Positions 55,101 to 63,073 are shown, numbered from the stretch's first letter. The stretch: DNA of 64,000 nucleotides from Labedaea rhizosphaerae (GCF_004362825.1 NZ_SNXZ01000001.1:1736001-1800000); one strand, 5' to 3'. Notes: a model not told the origin generated them from the sequence alone. A program made the numbers and translations.

Positions 55101-56129
55101 ATCCGGCCTGCGGTGAAGGACCTGCTGGGTACTCGCTTCGAGCTGCGCCTCGGTGACCCCAGCGAGTCCGACATCGACCGCCGCACCGCGGTCAACGTGC
55201 CCGCCGGCCGCCCCGGTCGCGGGTTGACCAGGGACAAGCTGCACTTCCTCGTGGGCCTGCCCCGCATCGACGGCTCCAGCAGCACCGAGGACGTGGCCTC
55301 GGGCCTGCAGGACACGATGGCGAAGGTGGCCGGTGCCTGGCGCGGCAAGCACGCGCCGAAGGTGCGGCTGCTGCCCGACCTCATGCCCTACGAGGAACTG
55401 CTGGCCCAGGACCCGAACCGCAACACCAAGCTCATCCCGATCGGCGTCAACGAGGACGCGCTCGCGCCGCTGTACCTGGACTTCGACGCGGACCCGCACT
55501 TCTTCGCCTTCGCCGACGGCGAGTCCGGCAAGACGAACCTGCTGCGCGTGATCGTGCGGGGCATCCTCGACCGCTACACCGCGAAGGAAGCGGTCATCAT
55601 CCTCGTCGACTACCGGCGCACGATGCTGGGCTTCATCCCGGAGTCCCAGCAGGACTACCTGCTGGGCTACGCGGTGTCGTCCAACCAGCTGGTGGGCATG
55701 ATCAACGACGTCAAGGGCTCGATGACCCGGCGCCTGCCCGGCCCGGACGTGACCCAGGAACAGTTGAAGACCCGGTCCTGGTGGACCGGTCCCGAGCTGT
55801 TCCTCATCGTCGACGACTACGACCTGGTGTGCCCGCAGGGCAACAACCCGCTGCAGCCACTGTCGGAGTTCCTGGCCCAGGCCAAGGACGTCGGCCTGCA
55901 CCTGATCACCGTCCGGCGCACCGGTGGTGCCTCGCGCGCCCTGTACGACCCGATCATCGGCAAGCTGCGCGAGATCGCGAGCACGGGCATGGTCATGAGC
56001 GGTAGCAAGGACGAAGGCGCCCTGCTGGGCACCGTCAAACCGTCGCAGCAACCGCCCGGCCGAGGCACGATCGTCAGCCGCAAGTTCGGTGATCAGCGAG
56101 CCCAGATCGCCTGGATCCAACCGGACTGA
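52134..56129 (+). CDS. eccC: type VII secretion ATPase EccC (FtsK/SpoIIIE type), fused EccCa-EccCb
   Basis: 1331 residues, GTG start. Two membrane helices at about 35-80, then three FtsK/SpoIIIE ATPase domains with Walker A Lys488 (GATGSGKS), Lys846 (GGPQSGKS) and Lys1133 (GESGKT). Walker B-like ends: 'ALFICIDEF', 'DVFLIVDGW', 'ELFLIVDDYD'; the second and third lack the Glu of the first, typical of the degenerate domains. It is the motor that recognises WXG100 substrates. Single-chain form, as in ESX-4 and ESX-5. Heads the block eccC - Hsp70-like - accessory - esxU - esxT. Confidence 0.95.
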   Translation: MSTLQFKRSPRLAAPRRPGGEVHLEPPPEVPRVIPGNIMMKMLPAVMIVASVGMMVFMFVGMGRNPTSLLFGGMFLMSTIGMMAGGGGRGGGQKKAEMNEDRKDYLRYLGQMRDRARDAATDQRAALEWSHPDPQALWSMATSRRMWERRQADPDFCHIRVGRGSQRLDTRLVPPQTGPVDELEPIATLALRRFVRAHSIVPLLPISIAVRGFAAVGFAGERERTRGLARAMISQLATFHTPDDVLIAVVTSGRAKDEWEWVKWLPHTQHPTIVDGIGALRMMSGSLAQVEVWLDEELRDRQRFTRNAPPQPDQPHVIIVIDDGEVTREEQIILEEGLVGVTLFDLSDSLGNLTARRGLRLVVEPDRLGARSASGVEWFGAPDTMTVPEAEALARKLSPYRVGAQSDLPGDEEPLLSNPGLLELLGIPGDPMTFDVAQAWRPRPIRDRYRVPFGVGEFGQPVELDIKEAAAEGMGPHGLCIGATGSGKSEFLRTLVLGLLSTHSSSQLNMILVDFKGGATFLGLDKAPHVAATITNLAGDLTLVDRMRDAIAGEVNRRQEVLAKGNYKNVWDYERARENGADLDPLPALFICIDEFSEMLTAKPDFIDIFLQIGRVGRSLQMHMLLASQRLEEGKLRGLDTFLSYRIGLKTFSAAESRAAIGVPDAFELPSIPGSGYLKFDTSTMVRFKAAYVSGPYRPAGIQAAGPAAAVTGDRRAKLFVPDFVEIPKEPEKPLEPVVEKPKEQDSNEPTELEVIVGRLVGQGPPAHEVWLPPLDESPSLDTLLPPLSPTEDRGLSPVGFYGNGRLQIPLGLVDRPFEQRRDLLWADFSGAAGHAAIVGGPQSGKSMMLRTLIASMALTHTAEEAQFFCVDLGGGTLSTLENMPHVGGVSSRLDPDKTRRMVAEVTSLVSEREQRFRDAGVDSMTEFRNRKRRGELRDDPFGDVFLIVDGWMNFRQEFEALEQQVMNLASTGLSYGVHIIVTANRWAEIRPAVKDLLGTRFELRLGDPSESDIDRRTAVNVPAGRPGRGLTRDKLHFLVGLPRIDGSSSTEDVASGLQDTMAKVAGAWRGKHAPKVRLLPDLMPYEELLAQDPNRNTKLIPIGVNEDALAPLYLDFDADPHFFAFADGESGKTNLLRVIVRGILDRYTAKEAVIILVDYRRTMLGFIPESQQDYLLGYAVSSNQLVGMINDVKGSMTRRLPGPDVTQEQLKTRSWWTGPELFLIVDDYDLVCPQGNNPLQPLSEFLAQAKDVGLHLITVRRTGGASRALYDPIIGKLREIASTGMVMSGSKDEGALLGTVKPSQQPPGRGTIVSRKFGDQRAQIAWIQPD

Positions 56130-56577
56130 CAGCCCTGAATGGCCCATTCGAGGCGCTGAGCGTCCCGGGTGGGCCATTCAAGGCACAACCGCGAGGCCAA
56201 GCCGCACCCAACGACCGCCCCAGCGAGACCAAGCAAACGTGGCGCCGCCGGGTTCGGTTTTACACGGGGCACGGCGGCCATACGCTGTCCGGCAAGCAAG
56301 GGCAGCACCGCCTGCCCCTTGTTTCGCGCTTGCCGGCCGCCGTGGGGGTCCCCGTGTCAAACCGAACCCACCACTGAAATCCAGAACCACAAACCAAGCC
56401 GCCCCAACACGCCGGGACCACAGACCAAGCCGGACCAACCCCCGGCCGCACCCAAAGATCAACTCGTCTAACCGCAAGATCACCGATCACCCGTCCGGCC
56501 CAACCGACACCGTCCAGAACATCATCTGGACTGCCCGAATACCATCGACGGCACAGCGTGACGGCGGAGCGAGGCTT
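56130..56577. other. 448-bp gap between eccC and the Hsp70-like gene
   Basis: No gene with a convincing start or codon pattern; a frame reading through from eccC's end is not conserved. It holds an imperfect direct repeat GGCCCATTCGAGGC / GGGCCATTCAAGGC at 56137-56184 and the 120-bp nested inverted repeat at 56250-56369. CCAAGCCG-type short repeats lie on both sides. Ribosome-binding GGAGCGAGG precedes the next start. Confidence 0.7.
56250..56369. repeat. 120-bp nested inverted repeat
   Basis: Outer arms (56250-56279 and 56335-56369) share GGGTTCGGTTT[T/G]ACACGGGG and CACGGCGGCC, the right arm carrying a 5-6 base insertion. Inside, CCGGCAAGC (56289-56297) pairs with GCTTGCCGG (56328-56336), and AAGGGCA with TGCCCCTT. 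The RNA would fold into one long, bulged hairpin. It looks like a genome-wide repeat family (REP or MITE-like), without coding capacity. Confidence 0.75.
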
Positions 56578-58428
56578 ATGACGGTGCGGGTGGCGGTCGA
56601 CTTCGGTACGTCGAGCACCTGCGTCGTGGTCTCCGTCGACGGCCGGGAACCGCAGGTCGTCGTGGTCGACGGCCAGCCGCTGATGTCCTCCGCGCTCTAC
56701 CTGGCCCCGGACGGCACCCTGTTCGTCGGCCAGGAGGCCGAGCGGCACGCCGCCCTCGACCCGTCGCGCTACGAACCGCACCCCAAGCGCCGCATCGACG
56801 ACGGCCAGCTCCTGCTCGGCAACTCCGTCCTGCCGGTCACCGCCGCCATCCGCGCGGTCATCGGCCGCGCGGTGGCCGAGGCCCGGCGGGTCGCGGGCGG
56901 CGCCCCGGTCGACCAGCTCGTGGTCACCCACCCCGCCGACTGGGGTGGCGTGCGGGCGACGGTTCTGCGCTCGGCGGCGAGCACCTTCGCGCGCTCGGTG
57001 ATCCTGGTTCCCGAACCGGTCGCCGCCGCGGTCTTCCACGCCGCGAGCTTCGCCCGCCAGGAACAGGGCAAGGACACCCTCGCGGTGATCGACCTCGGCG
57101 GCGGCACCGTCGACGTCAGCGTCGTGCGCCGGGTCCCGCAGGTCGGCCAGCGCATCGCGCCCGGCTACCAGGTCCTGGCCACCCGCGGCGACCCGAACTT
57201 CGGCGGCGCCGACATCGACCAGCTCATCGTCGAGCACATCGGCAGGCAGGTCAGCGGCACCGACCAGGAGGCGTGGGACCACCTCGTCGCCGGCCGCGAC
57301 CTGCCCGACCGGCGTCGGCGCCGCGTGCTCTGGCAGGACGTCCGCAACGCCAAGGAGACGCTCTCCCGGCACACCTACACCGACATCCCGCTGCCCAGCC
57401 CGTTCCCGGACGTGCACCTGACCAGGGCCGATCTGGAGAACCTGATCGCCAAGCAGATCGCGGGCACGGTCGACCTCGCCAACGCCGCCATCGCGCAGGC
57501 CGGGCTGAACACCGCCGAGCTGGCGGGCATCTTCCTGGTGGGCGGCTCGAGCCGGATCCCGATGGTGGCGCGGCTGGTGCACCAGCGCTGCCACCTGATC
57601 CCGACGATCCTCGACCAGCCGGAGACCGTGGTCGCCCGCGGTGCGCTGCGGGCCACCGCCGTCATCGACCCGGCCCGTACCGGCCGGCTGCCCGCCGAGG
57701 TCGCCGAGGGCCGCCAGGACCCGGCCGTGTCCGGCCCACACCCCGTCTCGACCCCGGTCCCCACAGGCCCGCAGCCGATCCAGCCGCACCCGTTCGCCGA
57801 CCCCGCGTACACCGGGCTGCCGCCCGAGCGGCCGCGCCGCAAGCGCGCGCCGGCGGTGTTGCTGACCGGCGCGCTATTGGTGATCGTCGCCCTGGTGATC
57901 ACGCTGGTCCTGGTGACCAAGGGTGGCGACGGGCAGGCCAGCCCGACCTCGACGACCCCGGATCCGGCGCTGAACCGGCGGGAGATCGCGCAGTACGACT
58001 ACCGCTTCGCCATGCCGCCGGACTGGAAGCAGACCGGCGGCGACCCGCAGCGGCGCGAGGTCGAGATCCAGCCCGCGGACGCCGTCGGCGGCCCGGACCT
58101 GGTCTATGTCGAGGAGGCCGTGCTCACCTACGACAGCACGGCCGACCGGATCCGGGCGGTGACCAAGCTCCGCGCCGACTTCGACGCGGCGGGGGCGAAG
58201 TTCACCGATTTCGACCCGGACGCCCACTATGCGGGGAAAGATGTCGTTCACTACCGGCAAGGGGTGACGACCAACACCGGTGCCGCGACGATCGACTGGT
58301 ACGTGGTGTTCCAGAAGACCGTGCAGGTCAGCATCGGCTGCCGGCGCGACGACGCGGGCGGCGGCACGCCGCGGCGGGCCGACGCGGCGTGCGAGATGGT
58401 GGTCGGCACGCTCACCGTCGTGGGGTGA
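56578..58428 (+). CDS. type VII secretion-associated Hsp70-like protein
   Basis: 616 residues from ATG 56578. N-terminal actin/Hsp70-like ATPase (about 1-380) with 'VDFGTSSTCVVV', 'IDLGGGTVDVSVV' and 'VGGSSRIPMV'. A Pro-rich linker and one membrane helix (about 425-446) lead to an extracytoplasmic domain (about 463-616, 'YDYRFAMPPDWKQTG') of the type found in Rv3446c-like ESX proteins. Corresponds by position to Rv3446c in mycobacterial ESX-4, but longer. There is no substrate-binding domain of DnaK; likely a cytoplasm-to-exterior signalling or assembly factor. Role inferred. Confidence 0.85.
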   Translation: MTVRVAVDFGTSSTCVVVSVDGREPQVVVVDGQPLMSSALYLAPDGTLFVGQEAERHAALDPSRYEPHPKRRIDDGQLLLGNSVLPVTAAIRAVIGRAVAEARRVAGGAPVDQLVVTHPADWGGVRATVLRSAASTFARSVILVPEPVAAAVFHAASFARQEQGKDTLAVIDLGGGTVDVSVVRRVPQVGQRIAPGYQVLATRGDPNFGGADIDQLIVEHIGRQVSGTDQEAWDHLVAGRDLPDRRRRRVLWQDVRNAKETLSRHTYTDIPLPSPFPDVHLTRADLENLIAKQIAGTVDLANAAIAQAGLNTAELAGIFLVGGSSRIPMVARLVHQRCHLIPTILDQPETVVARGALRATAVIDPARTGRLPAEVAEGRQDPAVSGPHPVSTPVPTGPQPIQPHPFADPAYTGLPPERPRRKRAPAVLLTGALLVIVALVITLVLVTKGGDGQASPTSTTPDPALNRREIAQYDYRFAMPPDWKQTGGDPQRREVEIQPADAVGGPDLVYVEEAVLTYDSTADRIRAVTKLRADFDAAGAKFTDFDPDAHYAGKDVVHYRQGVTTNTGAATIDWYVVFQKTVQVSIGCRRDDAGGGTPRRADAACEMVVGTLTVVG

Positions 58429-58449
58429 GCTGATGACGAGAGGTGCGGC

Positions 58450-58962
58450 ATGACCAGCTTCGGCGACGCGTTCGCGAGGTTCGACGCCGAGCTGGACGCG
58501 GCCGTGAGCCGGGCCCGGCGGGTCAGCGCCGAGGCACGCGCGGACTCGGCGGCGTTCCGCGCGGAGACCGCGAAGCTCGCCGAGGCGACCCGCAACCGTT
58601 CGCTGGTCGCCCGGCCGGACGAGCTGACGTCCAAGCAACTGCGCGAGCAGGCCGTGAAGTTCCGCGACGAGCAGGGCCTGCCGGTCGAGCCCCTGCCCTC
58701 GGCCGAGGAGCTGGTCCAGGCGGGCATGGTGCGCGAGGAGCGGCCGGTCCGCCCGCCGGCCGAGGACGAGGACGACGACTTCTCCCAGGAGAAGATCATG
58801 TCCGCGTCGACGACCCGGGACGAGCCGCCGGGCGAAGAGGAGCCGCGGCCGCCCGTCGTCGAGCCGCCGGTGGCTCCGGCGCGTGGCCGGCGCCGCCCGG
58901 TTCCCCGAACGAGTGATGACGATGACGACTTTTCGCAAGAGCGAATCCTGTTCGAAGGCTAG
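58450..58962 (+). CDS. ESX accessory protein with two DDDFSQE[K/R]I motifs
   Basis: 170 residues, ATG with GAGAGGTG upstream. N-terminal coiled-coil helix (about 1-75, Ala/Arg/Glu-rich). The second half is disordered, acidic and Pro-rich, with a repeated motif: DDDFSQEKIM at 108-117 and DDDFSQERIL at 158-167, the last just before the C-terminus. No membrane segment or signal. I know no family. The duplicate short linear motif in a disordered tail suggests a docking peptide, maybe for the ESX machinery. Between the Hsp70-like gene and esxU. Confidence 0.8.
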   Translation: MTSFGDAFARFDAELDAAVSRARRVSAEARADSAAFRAETAKLAEATRNRSLVARPDELTSKQLREQAVKFRDEQGLPVEPLPSAEELVQAGMVREERPVRPPAEDEDDDFSQEKIMSASTTRDEPPGEEEPRPPVVEPPVAPARGRRRPVPRTSDDDDDFSQERILFEG

Positions 58963-58973
58963 GGAATTGCTGG

Positions 58974-58990
58974 TGCGAACCGGGTTCGCA
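58974..58990. promoter_or_regulatory. 17-bp palindrome upstream of esxU
   Basis: TGCGAACC-G-GGTTCGCA: 8-bp perfect arms around one base, 12 bp after the preceding stop and 230 bp before esxU. It is too short-looped for a terminator and so more like a dimeric regulator site. A smaller GAACGTTC palindrome lies at 59180-59187. Confidence 0.45.
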
Positions 58991-59219
58991 TTTGCATAAC
59001 CGCAGGTCGTGCACGATTAACCGGACGGCTCCCCGCCTGGGCGCCGGTTTCCCGACCATGCCGTTCACCTGCGGGTTCCCTCGGTGAGCGTTCACTCTCG
59101 CAACGACCTCGCGCCGGGGAGAGACAAGTGGGAACCAAACCTGGCAGGGTCTGCGTCGTAAGCGGCGTACGAACGAAATGAACGTTCGAACCCGAACTTC
59201 AAGAAGGGGGTCACACCCA

Positions 59220-59531
59220 ATGGCTGGCGGCTACGAAGGAACAGTTCAGCAGTTCACTGACGCGCACCAGAAGGTCGTGGGCGTCAAGGAGCAGATCGAG
59301 GGCGACCTCAAGTCGCTCTACGGTCAGCTGACCGAGCTGGAGTCGGCATGGCGCGGCATGGCCAAGACGGCCTTCGACCAGCTGATGGTCCGGTTCGCGG
59401 ATGACGAGAAGAAGCTGAACCAGGCGCTGCAGGGCATCGCCGAGCAGCTGCAGGCGGCGGGCTCGCAGTACAACGAGTCGGAGCAGTCGCAGCAGGACGC
59501 CTTCTCCAACATCACCAACACGCTCGGCTGA
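59220..59531 (+). CDS. esxU: WXG100 family protein, EsxU position
   Basis: 103 residues from ATG 59220 (AAGAAGGGGG ribosome site 9 bp upstream). Helix-turn-helix with WRG at 44-46 and a C-terminal secretion motif YxxxE (Y83NESE87). First of two adjacent WXG100 genes, expected to form a heterodimer exported by EccC. The order Hsp70-like, this gene, next gene, rplM equals Rv3446c-esxU-esxT-rplM of mycobacterial ESX-4, so the symbol rests on position. Confidence 0.9.
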   Translation: MAGGYEGTVQQFTDAHQKVVGVKEQIEGDLKSLYGQLTELESAWRGMAKTAFDQLMVRFADDEKKLNQALQGIAEQLQAAGSQYNESEQSQQDAFSNITNTLG

Positions 59532-59579
59532 GCTGTTCCAGACCATCCAGTAGACCTAAAGACTTAAGGGGAGTTCTCA

Positions 59580-59870
59580 ATGTCCGAGATCAAGGTCACA
59601 TTCGGCTCGCTGGAGGCGGCCGGTGGCAACATCACCAGCGCGGCCGGCAAGGTCCAGCAGTCGCTGGACGACCTCAAGCAGTACCTCGCGCCGCTGGTGA
59701 GCACCTGGCAGGGTGCTGCCCACGAGCAGTACCAGGCCCTGCAGGCCAAGTGGGACCAGGCCGCCAACGACCTGCAGCAGGTCCTGCACTCGATCGGTGT
59801 CGCCGTGCACAGCGCCAACGAGGCCTACCGCGCCGGCGAGCAGTCGAACACCGCTCGCTTCCAGTCCTGA
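59580..59870 (+). CDS. esxT: WXG100 family protein, EsxT position
   Basis: 96 residues, AAGGGGAG ribosome site. WQG at 43-45 and C-terminal YxxxE (Y83RAGE87). Both partners carry a YxxxE motif, whereas usually only one of a pair needs it. Followed by a terminator. Confidence 0.9.
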   Translation: MSEIKVTFGSLEAAGGNITSAAGKVQQSLDDLKQYLAPLVSTWQGAAHEQYQALQAKWDQAANDLQQVLHSIGVAVHSANEAYRAGEQSNTARFQS

Positions 59871-59904
59871 GGTCGCGCTAGCCCTGGCTGGCTGATCGAC
59901 TCAA

Positions 59905-59941
59905 AAGACACGCCCCGGACCGATCGGCCGGGGCGTGTCTT
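59905..59941 (+). terminator. ESX locus terminator
   Basis: 14-bp perfect stem (AAGACACGCCCCGG, 59905-59918, with 59928-59941), loop ACCGATCGG, preceded by A residues and followed by TCGTGTTTGG. About 35 bp after esxT. Confidence 0.85.
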
Positions 59942-59991
59942 CGTGTTTGGGTACAGTGGCCGGGGCGAGTCCGCGCCGACCAGACCCCGGT

Positions 59992-60021
59992 TTGGAAGGC
60001 GCCCAAGCCACCAGGTATCTT
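59992..60021 (+). promoter_or_regulatory. rplM-rpsI promoter candidate
   Basis: TTGGAA (59992-59997), 18-bp spacer, TATCTT (60016-60021). Another -10-like TACAGT at 59952-59957 overlaps the end of the terminator and has no good -35. Leader of about 110 nt. Confidence 0.5.
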
Positions 60022-60139
60022 CTTACTTTGTTGTGCGGCGCGTCGTGACGTCTGCGCGCCCGCAGTATCGAGCGTGGCGCCCAGCTTCGGCAGGACAAGC
60101 CCGCACGAACCCGAGACGCAAGCGACGATGAGGTAGACC

Positions 60140-60583
60140 GTGCCCACGTACAGCCCGAAGCCCGGCGAGGTCGAACGCGCCTGGCACGTGATCGACGCCG
60201 AGGACGTGGTGCTCGGCCGTCTCGCCACGCAGGTCGCAACGCTGCTGCGGGGCAAGCACAAGCCGACTTTCGCACCGCACGTGGACACCGGCGACTTCGT
60301 CGTGATCGTCAACGCGGAGAAGGTCGTGCTGACCGGCAACAAGCGTGAGCAGGCCTTCGCGTACCGCCACAGCGGTTACCCGGGCGGCCTGCGCAAGAAG
60401 TCCTTCGGTGAGCTGCTTGACTCCGCGCCGGAGAAGCTGCTGGAGAAGGTCGTCAAGGGCATGCTGCCCAAGAACAAGCTGGGCCGCGCCCAGGGCAGCA
60501 AGCTCAAGGTCTACGCCGGCCCTGAGCACCCGCACGCCGCCCAGCAGCCCAAGCCGTTCCAGGTGGAGAAGGTCGAGAAGTGA
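60140..60583 (+). CDS. rplM: 50S ribosomal protein L13
   Basis: 147 residues, GTG start ([19 protein letters not shown]). Early assembly protein of the 50S subunit. Overlaps rpsI by 4 bp (GTGA). The rplM-rpsI pair is flanked by ESX-4 and glmM exactly as in mycobacteria. Confidence 0.98.
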   Translation: MPTYSPKPGEVERAWHVIDAEDVVLGRLATQVATLLRGKHKPTFAPHVDTGDFVVIVNAEKVVLTGNKREQAFAYRHSGYPGGLRKKSFGELLDSAPEKLLEKVVKGMLPKNKLGRAQGSKLKVYAGPEHPHAAQQPKPFQVEKVEK

Positions 60584-61107
60584 GCGAAGAGCAGACCGTC
60601 GAGGTGCCGGAGACGGAGCACCTGACCGCTGAGGTGGCCGAGACCACGGCCACGCCGGTCGAGAGCACCGACGTCGCGGAAGCCGTCGAAGAGGAGACGC
60701 CGCGCGCGCCCCGCCTCACCGCGGAGACCGCGCAGACCGTCGGCCGCCGCAAGGAGGCCGTGGTCCGGGTGCGCATCACGCCCGGCTCGGGCAAGTTCAC
60801 CCTCAACGGCAAGACCCTCGAGGACTACTTCCCCAACAAGGTGCACCAGCAGCTCATCCGCGAGCCGCTGGTCCTGCTGGAGAAGACCGACACCTTCGAC
60901 GTCCGCGCGAACCTCAACGGCGGTGGCATCACCGGCCAGGCGGGTGCGCTGCGGCTGGCGATCGCCCGTGCGCTGATCGAGCTCGACAGCGACGACCGGC
61001 CGACGCTGAAGAAGGCCGGCTTCCTCACCCGTGACCCGCGGGTCAAGGAGCGCAAGAAGTACGGCCTGAAGAAGGCGCGCAAGGCGCCGCAGTACTCCAA
61101 GCGCTGA
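60580..61107 (+). CDS. rpsI: 30S ribosomal protein S9
   Basis: 175 residues, GTG start. Core S9 from about residue 48 ('[16 protein letters not shown]') to the tRNA-contacting tail '[12 protein letters not shown]'; the first 45 residues are an acidic Thr/Glu/Val-rich extension common in actinobacteria. Confidence 0.97.
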   Translation: MSEEQTVEVPETEHLTAEVAETTATPVESTDVAEAVEEETPRAPRLTAETAQTVGRRKEAVVRVRITPGSGKFTLNGKTLEDYFPNKVHQQLIREPLVLLEKTDTFDVRANLNGGGITGQAGALRLAIARALIELDSDDRPTLKKAGFLTRDPRVKERKKYGLKKARKAPQYSKR

Positions 61108-61173
61108 CGCGCCGGTTCGGGGCGAGGCGTGCTCGCGGAGAGCGCTCGCCCTGAGACCCGTCGCTGTGTCTGC

Positions 61174-61192
61174 CCGGGGGCCGAGCCCCCGG
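61174..61192 (+). terminator. hairpin after rpsI
   Basis: CCGGGGGC-CGA-GCCCCCGG: 8-bp GC stem, 3-nt loop, 67 bp after the rpsI stop. A likely high-GC terminator; no T-run. Confidence 0.55.
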
Positions 61193-61306
61193 ACCCCCGC
61201 GGTGCGAGTTCCTGCCGAACCAGCGTGGGTGCGTTGCGTCTCGACCAACGTGGCACCGCCGAAGTTGATGCACTGACACAACCTGCACATTGGTTTCGAC
61301 GTCTTT

Positions 61307-61346
61307 ACTACGGGAGCAGTGGGACCCGTCCCGCTGCTCCCGTAGT
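61307..61346 (+). terminator. long hairpin upstream of glmM
   Basis: Arms ACTACGGGAGCAGTGGGAC (61307-61325) and 61328-61346 pair over about 18-19 bp with one G-T wobble and a very small loop, followed by TGTTTCC. It stands only 43 bp before the glmM ATG, so glmM must be read through it or start inside; possibly an attenuator. Confidence 0.75.
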
Positions 61347-61388
61347 TGTTTCCGGAGTTCTTCCTCGCCTTTGGAGGGTGTGCCGACG

Positions 61389-62726
61389 ATGGCGCGTCTG
61401 TTCGGAACCGACGGGGTGCGTGGCCTGGCCAACGCCGACCTGACCCCCGAGCTGGCAATGGCCGTGGCCGCGTCCGCGGCGCGTGTGCTTGCCCCGCAGA
61501 CGGGTGGGTCGGAGGTGCGGCCGACCGCCGTGGTCGGCCGGGATCCCCGCGCCAGCGGCGAGATGCTGCAGGCGGCGGTGTGCGCGGGCCTGGCGTCGGC
61601 CGGTGTCGACGTCATGCAGGTGGGCGTGCTGCCCACGCCCGCGGTCGCGTTCCTGACCGGTGAGCTCAACGCCGACCTCGGCGTGATGATCTCCGCGTCG
61701 CACAACCCGATGCCCGACAACGGCATCAAGATCTTCGGCAAGGGCGGCCAGAAGCTGGCCGACGACGTCGAGGACCGCATCGAGGCCGGCATGGCCGCCG
61801 GGCCGGAGCGCCCGACCGGCGCGGGGGTGGGTCGCGTGTACGACCTGCCGGATGCCCAGGACCGCTACATCGCGCACCTGCTGGGCGCCATCCCGCACCG
61901 CCTCGACGGGCTGCGGGTCGTCGTCGACTGCGCGAACGGCGCCGCGTGGGCCGCCGCCCCGCAGGCCTACCGCGAGGCGGGGGCCGAGGTCATCGCCATC
62001 AACGCCCTGCCCGACGGCGAGAACATCAACGAAGCGTGCGGCTCGACGCACATGGACACCCTGCGTGAGACCGTCGTGGCCGAGAAGGCCGACCTGGGCA
62101 TCGCCCACGACGGCGACGCCGACCGCTGCCTGGCCGTGGACGGCAACGGCGAGCTGGTCGACGGCGACCAGATCATGGCCGTGCTGGCCCTCGCGATGCA
62201 CGAGGCGGGCGAGCTGGCCGACGGCACCCTGGTCGCGACGGTCATGAGCAACCTCGGCCTGCACCTGGCCATGAAGGACCGCGGCGTCACCCTGCGCACG
62301 ACGGCGGTGGGCGACCGCTACGTGCTGGAAGAGCTGCGTGCCGGCGGCTTCTCGCTCGGTGGTGAGCAGTCCGGTCACATCGTCCTGCCCAGCCACGCCA
62401 CGACTGGTGACGGCCTGCTGACCGCGATGCGCCTGATGGCCCAGGTGGCCGCGACGAACAAGCCCCTCGCGGAGCTGGCGGCGGTGGTCCGGCGGTTGCC
62501 GCAGGTCCTGGTCAACGTGAAGGTAAGCGACAAGGCCGCGGTGGCGACTTCCCCCACCGTCAGCGAAGCTGTGGCCATGGTGGAGAAGGAACTGGGCGAG
62601 ACCGGCCGCGTGCTGCTGCGCCCATCGGGCACCGAGCAGCTGGTGCGCGTGATGGTCGAGGCGCCCAGCCAGGCCGAAGCGGACGCCGCCGCTCACCGCC
62701 TGGCCGAAGTCGTCGCCGCTGTATGA
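61389..62726 (+). CDS. glmM: phosphoglucosamine mutase
   Basis: 445 residues from ATG 61389 (GGAGGG at 61373-61378); longer in-frame starts are not conserved. Converts glucosamine-6-phosphate to glucosamine-1-phosphate for UDP-GlcNAc and peptidoglycan. Active-site Ser104 in '[14 protein letters not shown]', magnesium loop DGDADR at 241-246, and C-terminal phosphate loop '[12 protein letters not shown]'. Overlaps the next small gene (ATGA). Confidence 0.97.
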   Translation: MARLFGTDGVRGLANADLTPELAMAVAASAARVLAPQTGGSEVRPTAVVGRDPRASGEMLQAAVCAGLASAGVDVMQVGVLPTPAVAFLTGELNADLGVMISASHNPMPDNGIKIFGKGGQKLADDVEDRIEAGMAAGPERPTGAGVGRVYDLPDAQDRYIAHLLGAIPHRLDGLRVVVDCANGAAWAAAPQAYREAGAEVIAINALPDGENINEACGSTHMDTLRETVVAEKADLGIAHDGDADRCLAVDGNGELVDGDQIMAVLALAMHEAGELADGTLVATVMSNLGLHLAMKDRGVTLRTTAVGDRYVLEELRAGGFSLGGEQSGHIVLPSHATTGDGLLTAMRLMAQVAATNKPLAELAAVVRRLPQVLVNVKVSDKAAVATSPTVSEAVAMVEKELGETGRVLLRPSGTEQLVRVMVEAPSQAEADAAAHRLAEVVAAV

Positions 62727-62947
62727 GCTACCTCGGCGTCCTGGAGCTGCTGATCCCCCTCCTGCTGCTGATCGGCGTGGTCATGCTGGTCGTGCGGGCG
62801 CGCAGCCGCCGCAAGCGGCAGGCGATGTACCCGCAGCAGCCGCCGTACCCGCAGCAGGGTTATCCACAAGGTCATCCACAGCCGGGCCATCAGCAGCCGC
62901 AACCGCCGCAACCGCCCCAGCAATGGCAGGGCCCGTACGGCCAGTAG
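62723..62947 (+). CDS. small membrane protein with Pro/Gln-rich tail
   Basis: 74 residues: one N-terminal membrane helix (about 5-25), a basic stop-transfer 'RARSRRKRQ', and a tail made of YPQQ/GHPQ/PPQ repeats. The tail is low-complexity and cytoplasmic by the positive-inside rule. Coupled to glmM by a 4-bp overlap. Unknown function. Confidence 0.75.
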   Translation: MSYLGVLELLIPLLLLIGVVMLVVRARSRRKRQAMYPQQPPYPQQGYPQGHPQPGHQQPQPPQPPQQWQGPYGQ

Positions 62948-63073
62948 GCCCGATCGGCTGAAATCCCCCGTTCGCACTCGGTGACCGAAGGTCGCTGGGT
63001 ACATTGCTCTGTGCGTTCACCGCGAAACCCTGAGTGGGTCGCGGTCAGCAGGGGACAACGGGGAGGGGAACCC

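Noticed and set aside
51981-56177. 1398-residue frame antisense to eccC
   Set aside because: Shadow of eccC with repeated His/Arg/Leu/Val composition and no domain; the sense strand has three intact ATPase domains.
56089-56577. N-terminal extension of the Hsp70-like protein through the gap
   Set aside because: It would translate the repeat region in an Arg/Pro-rich sequence; ATG 56578 gives the conserved ATPase start.
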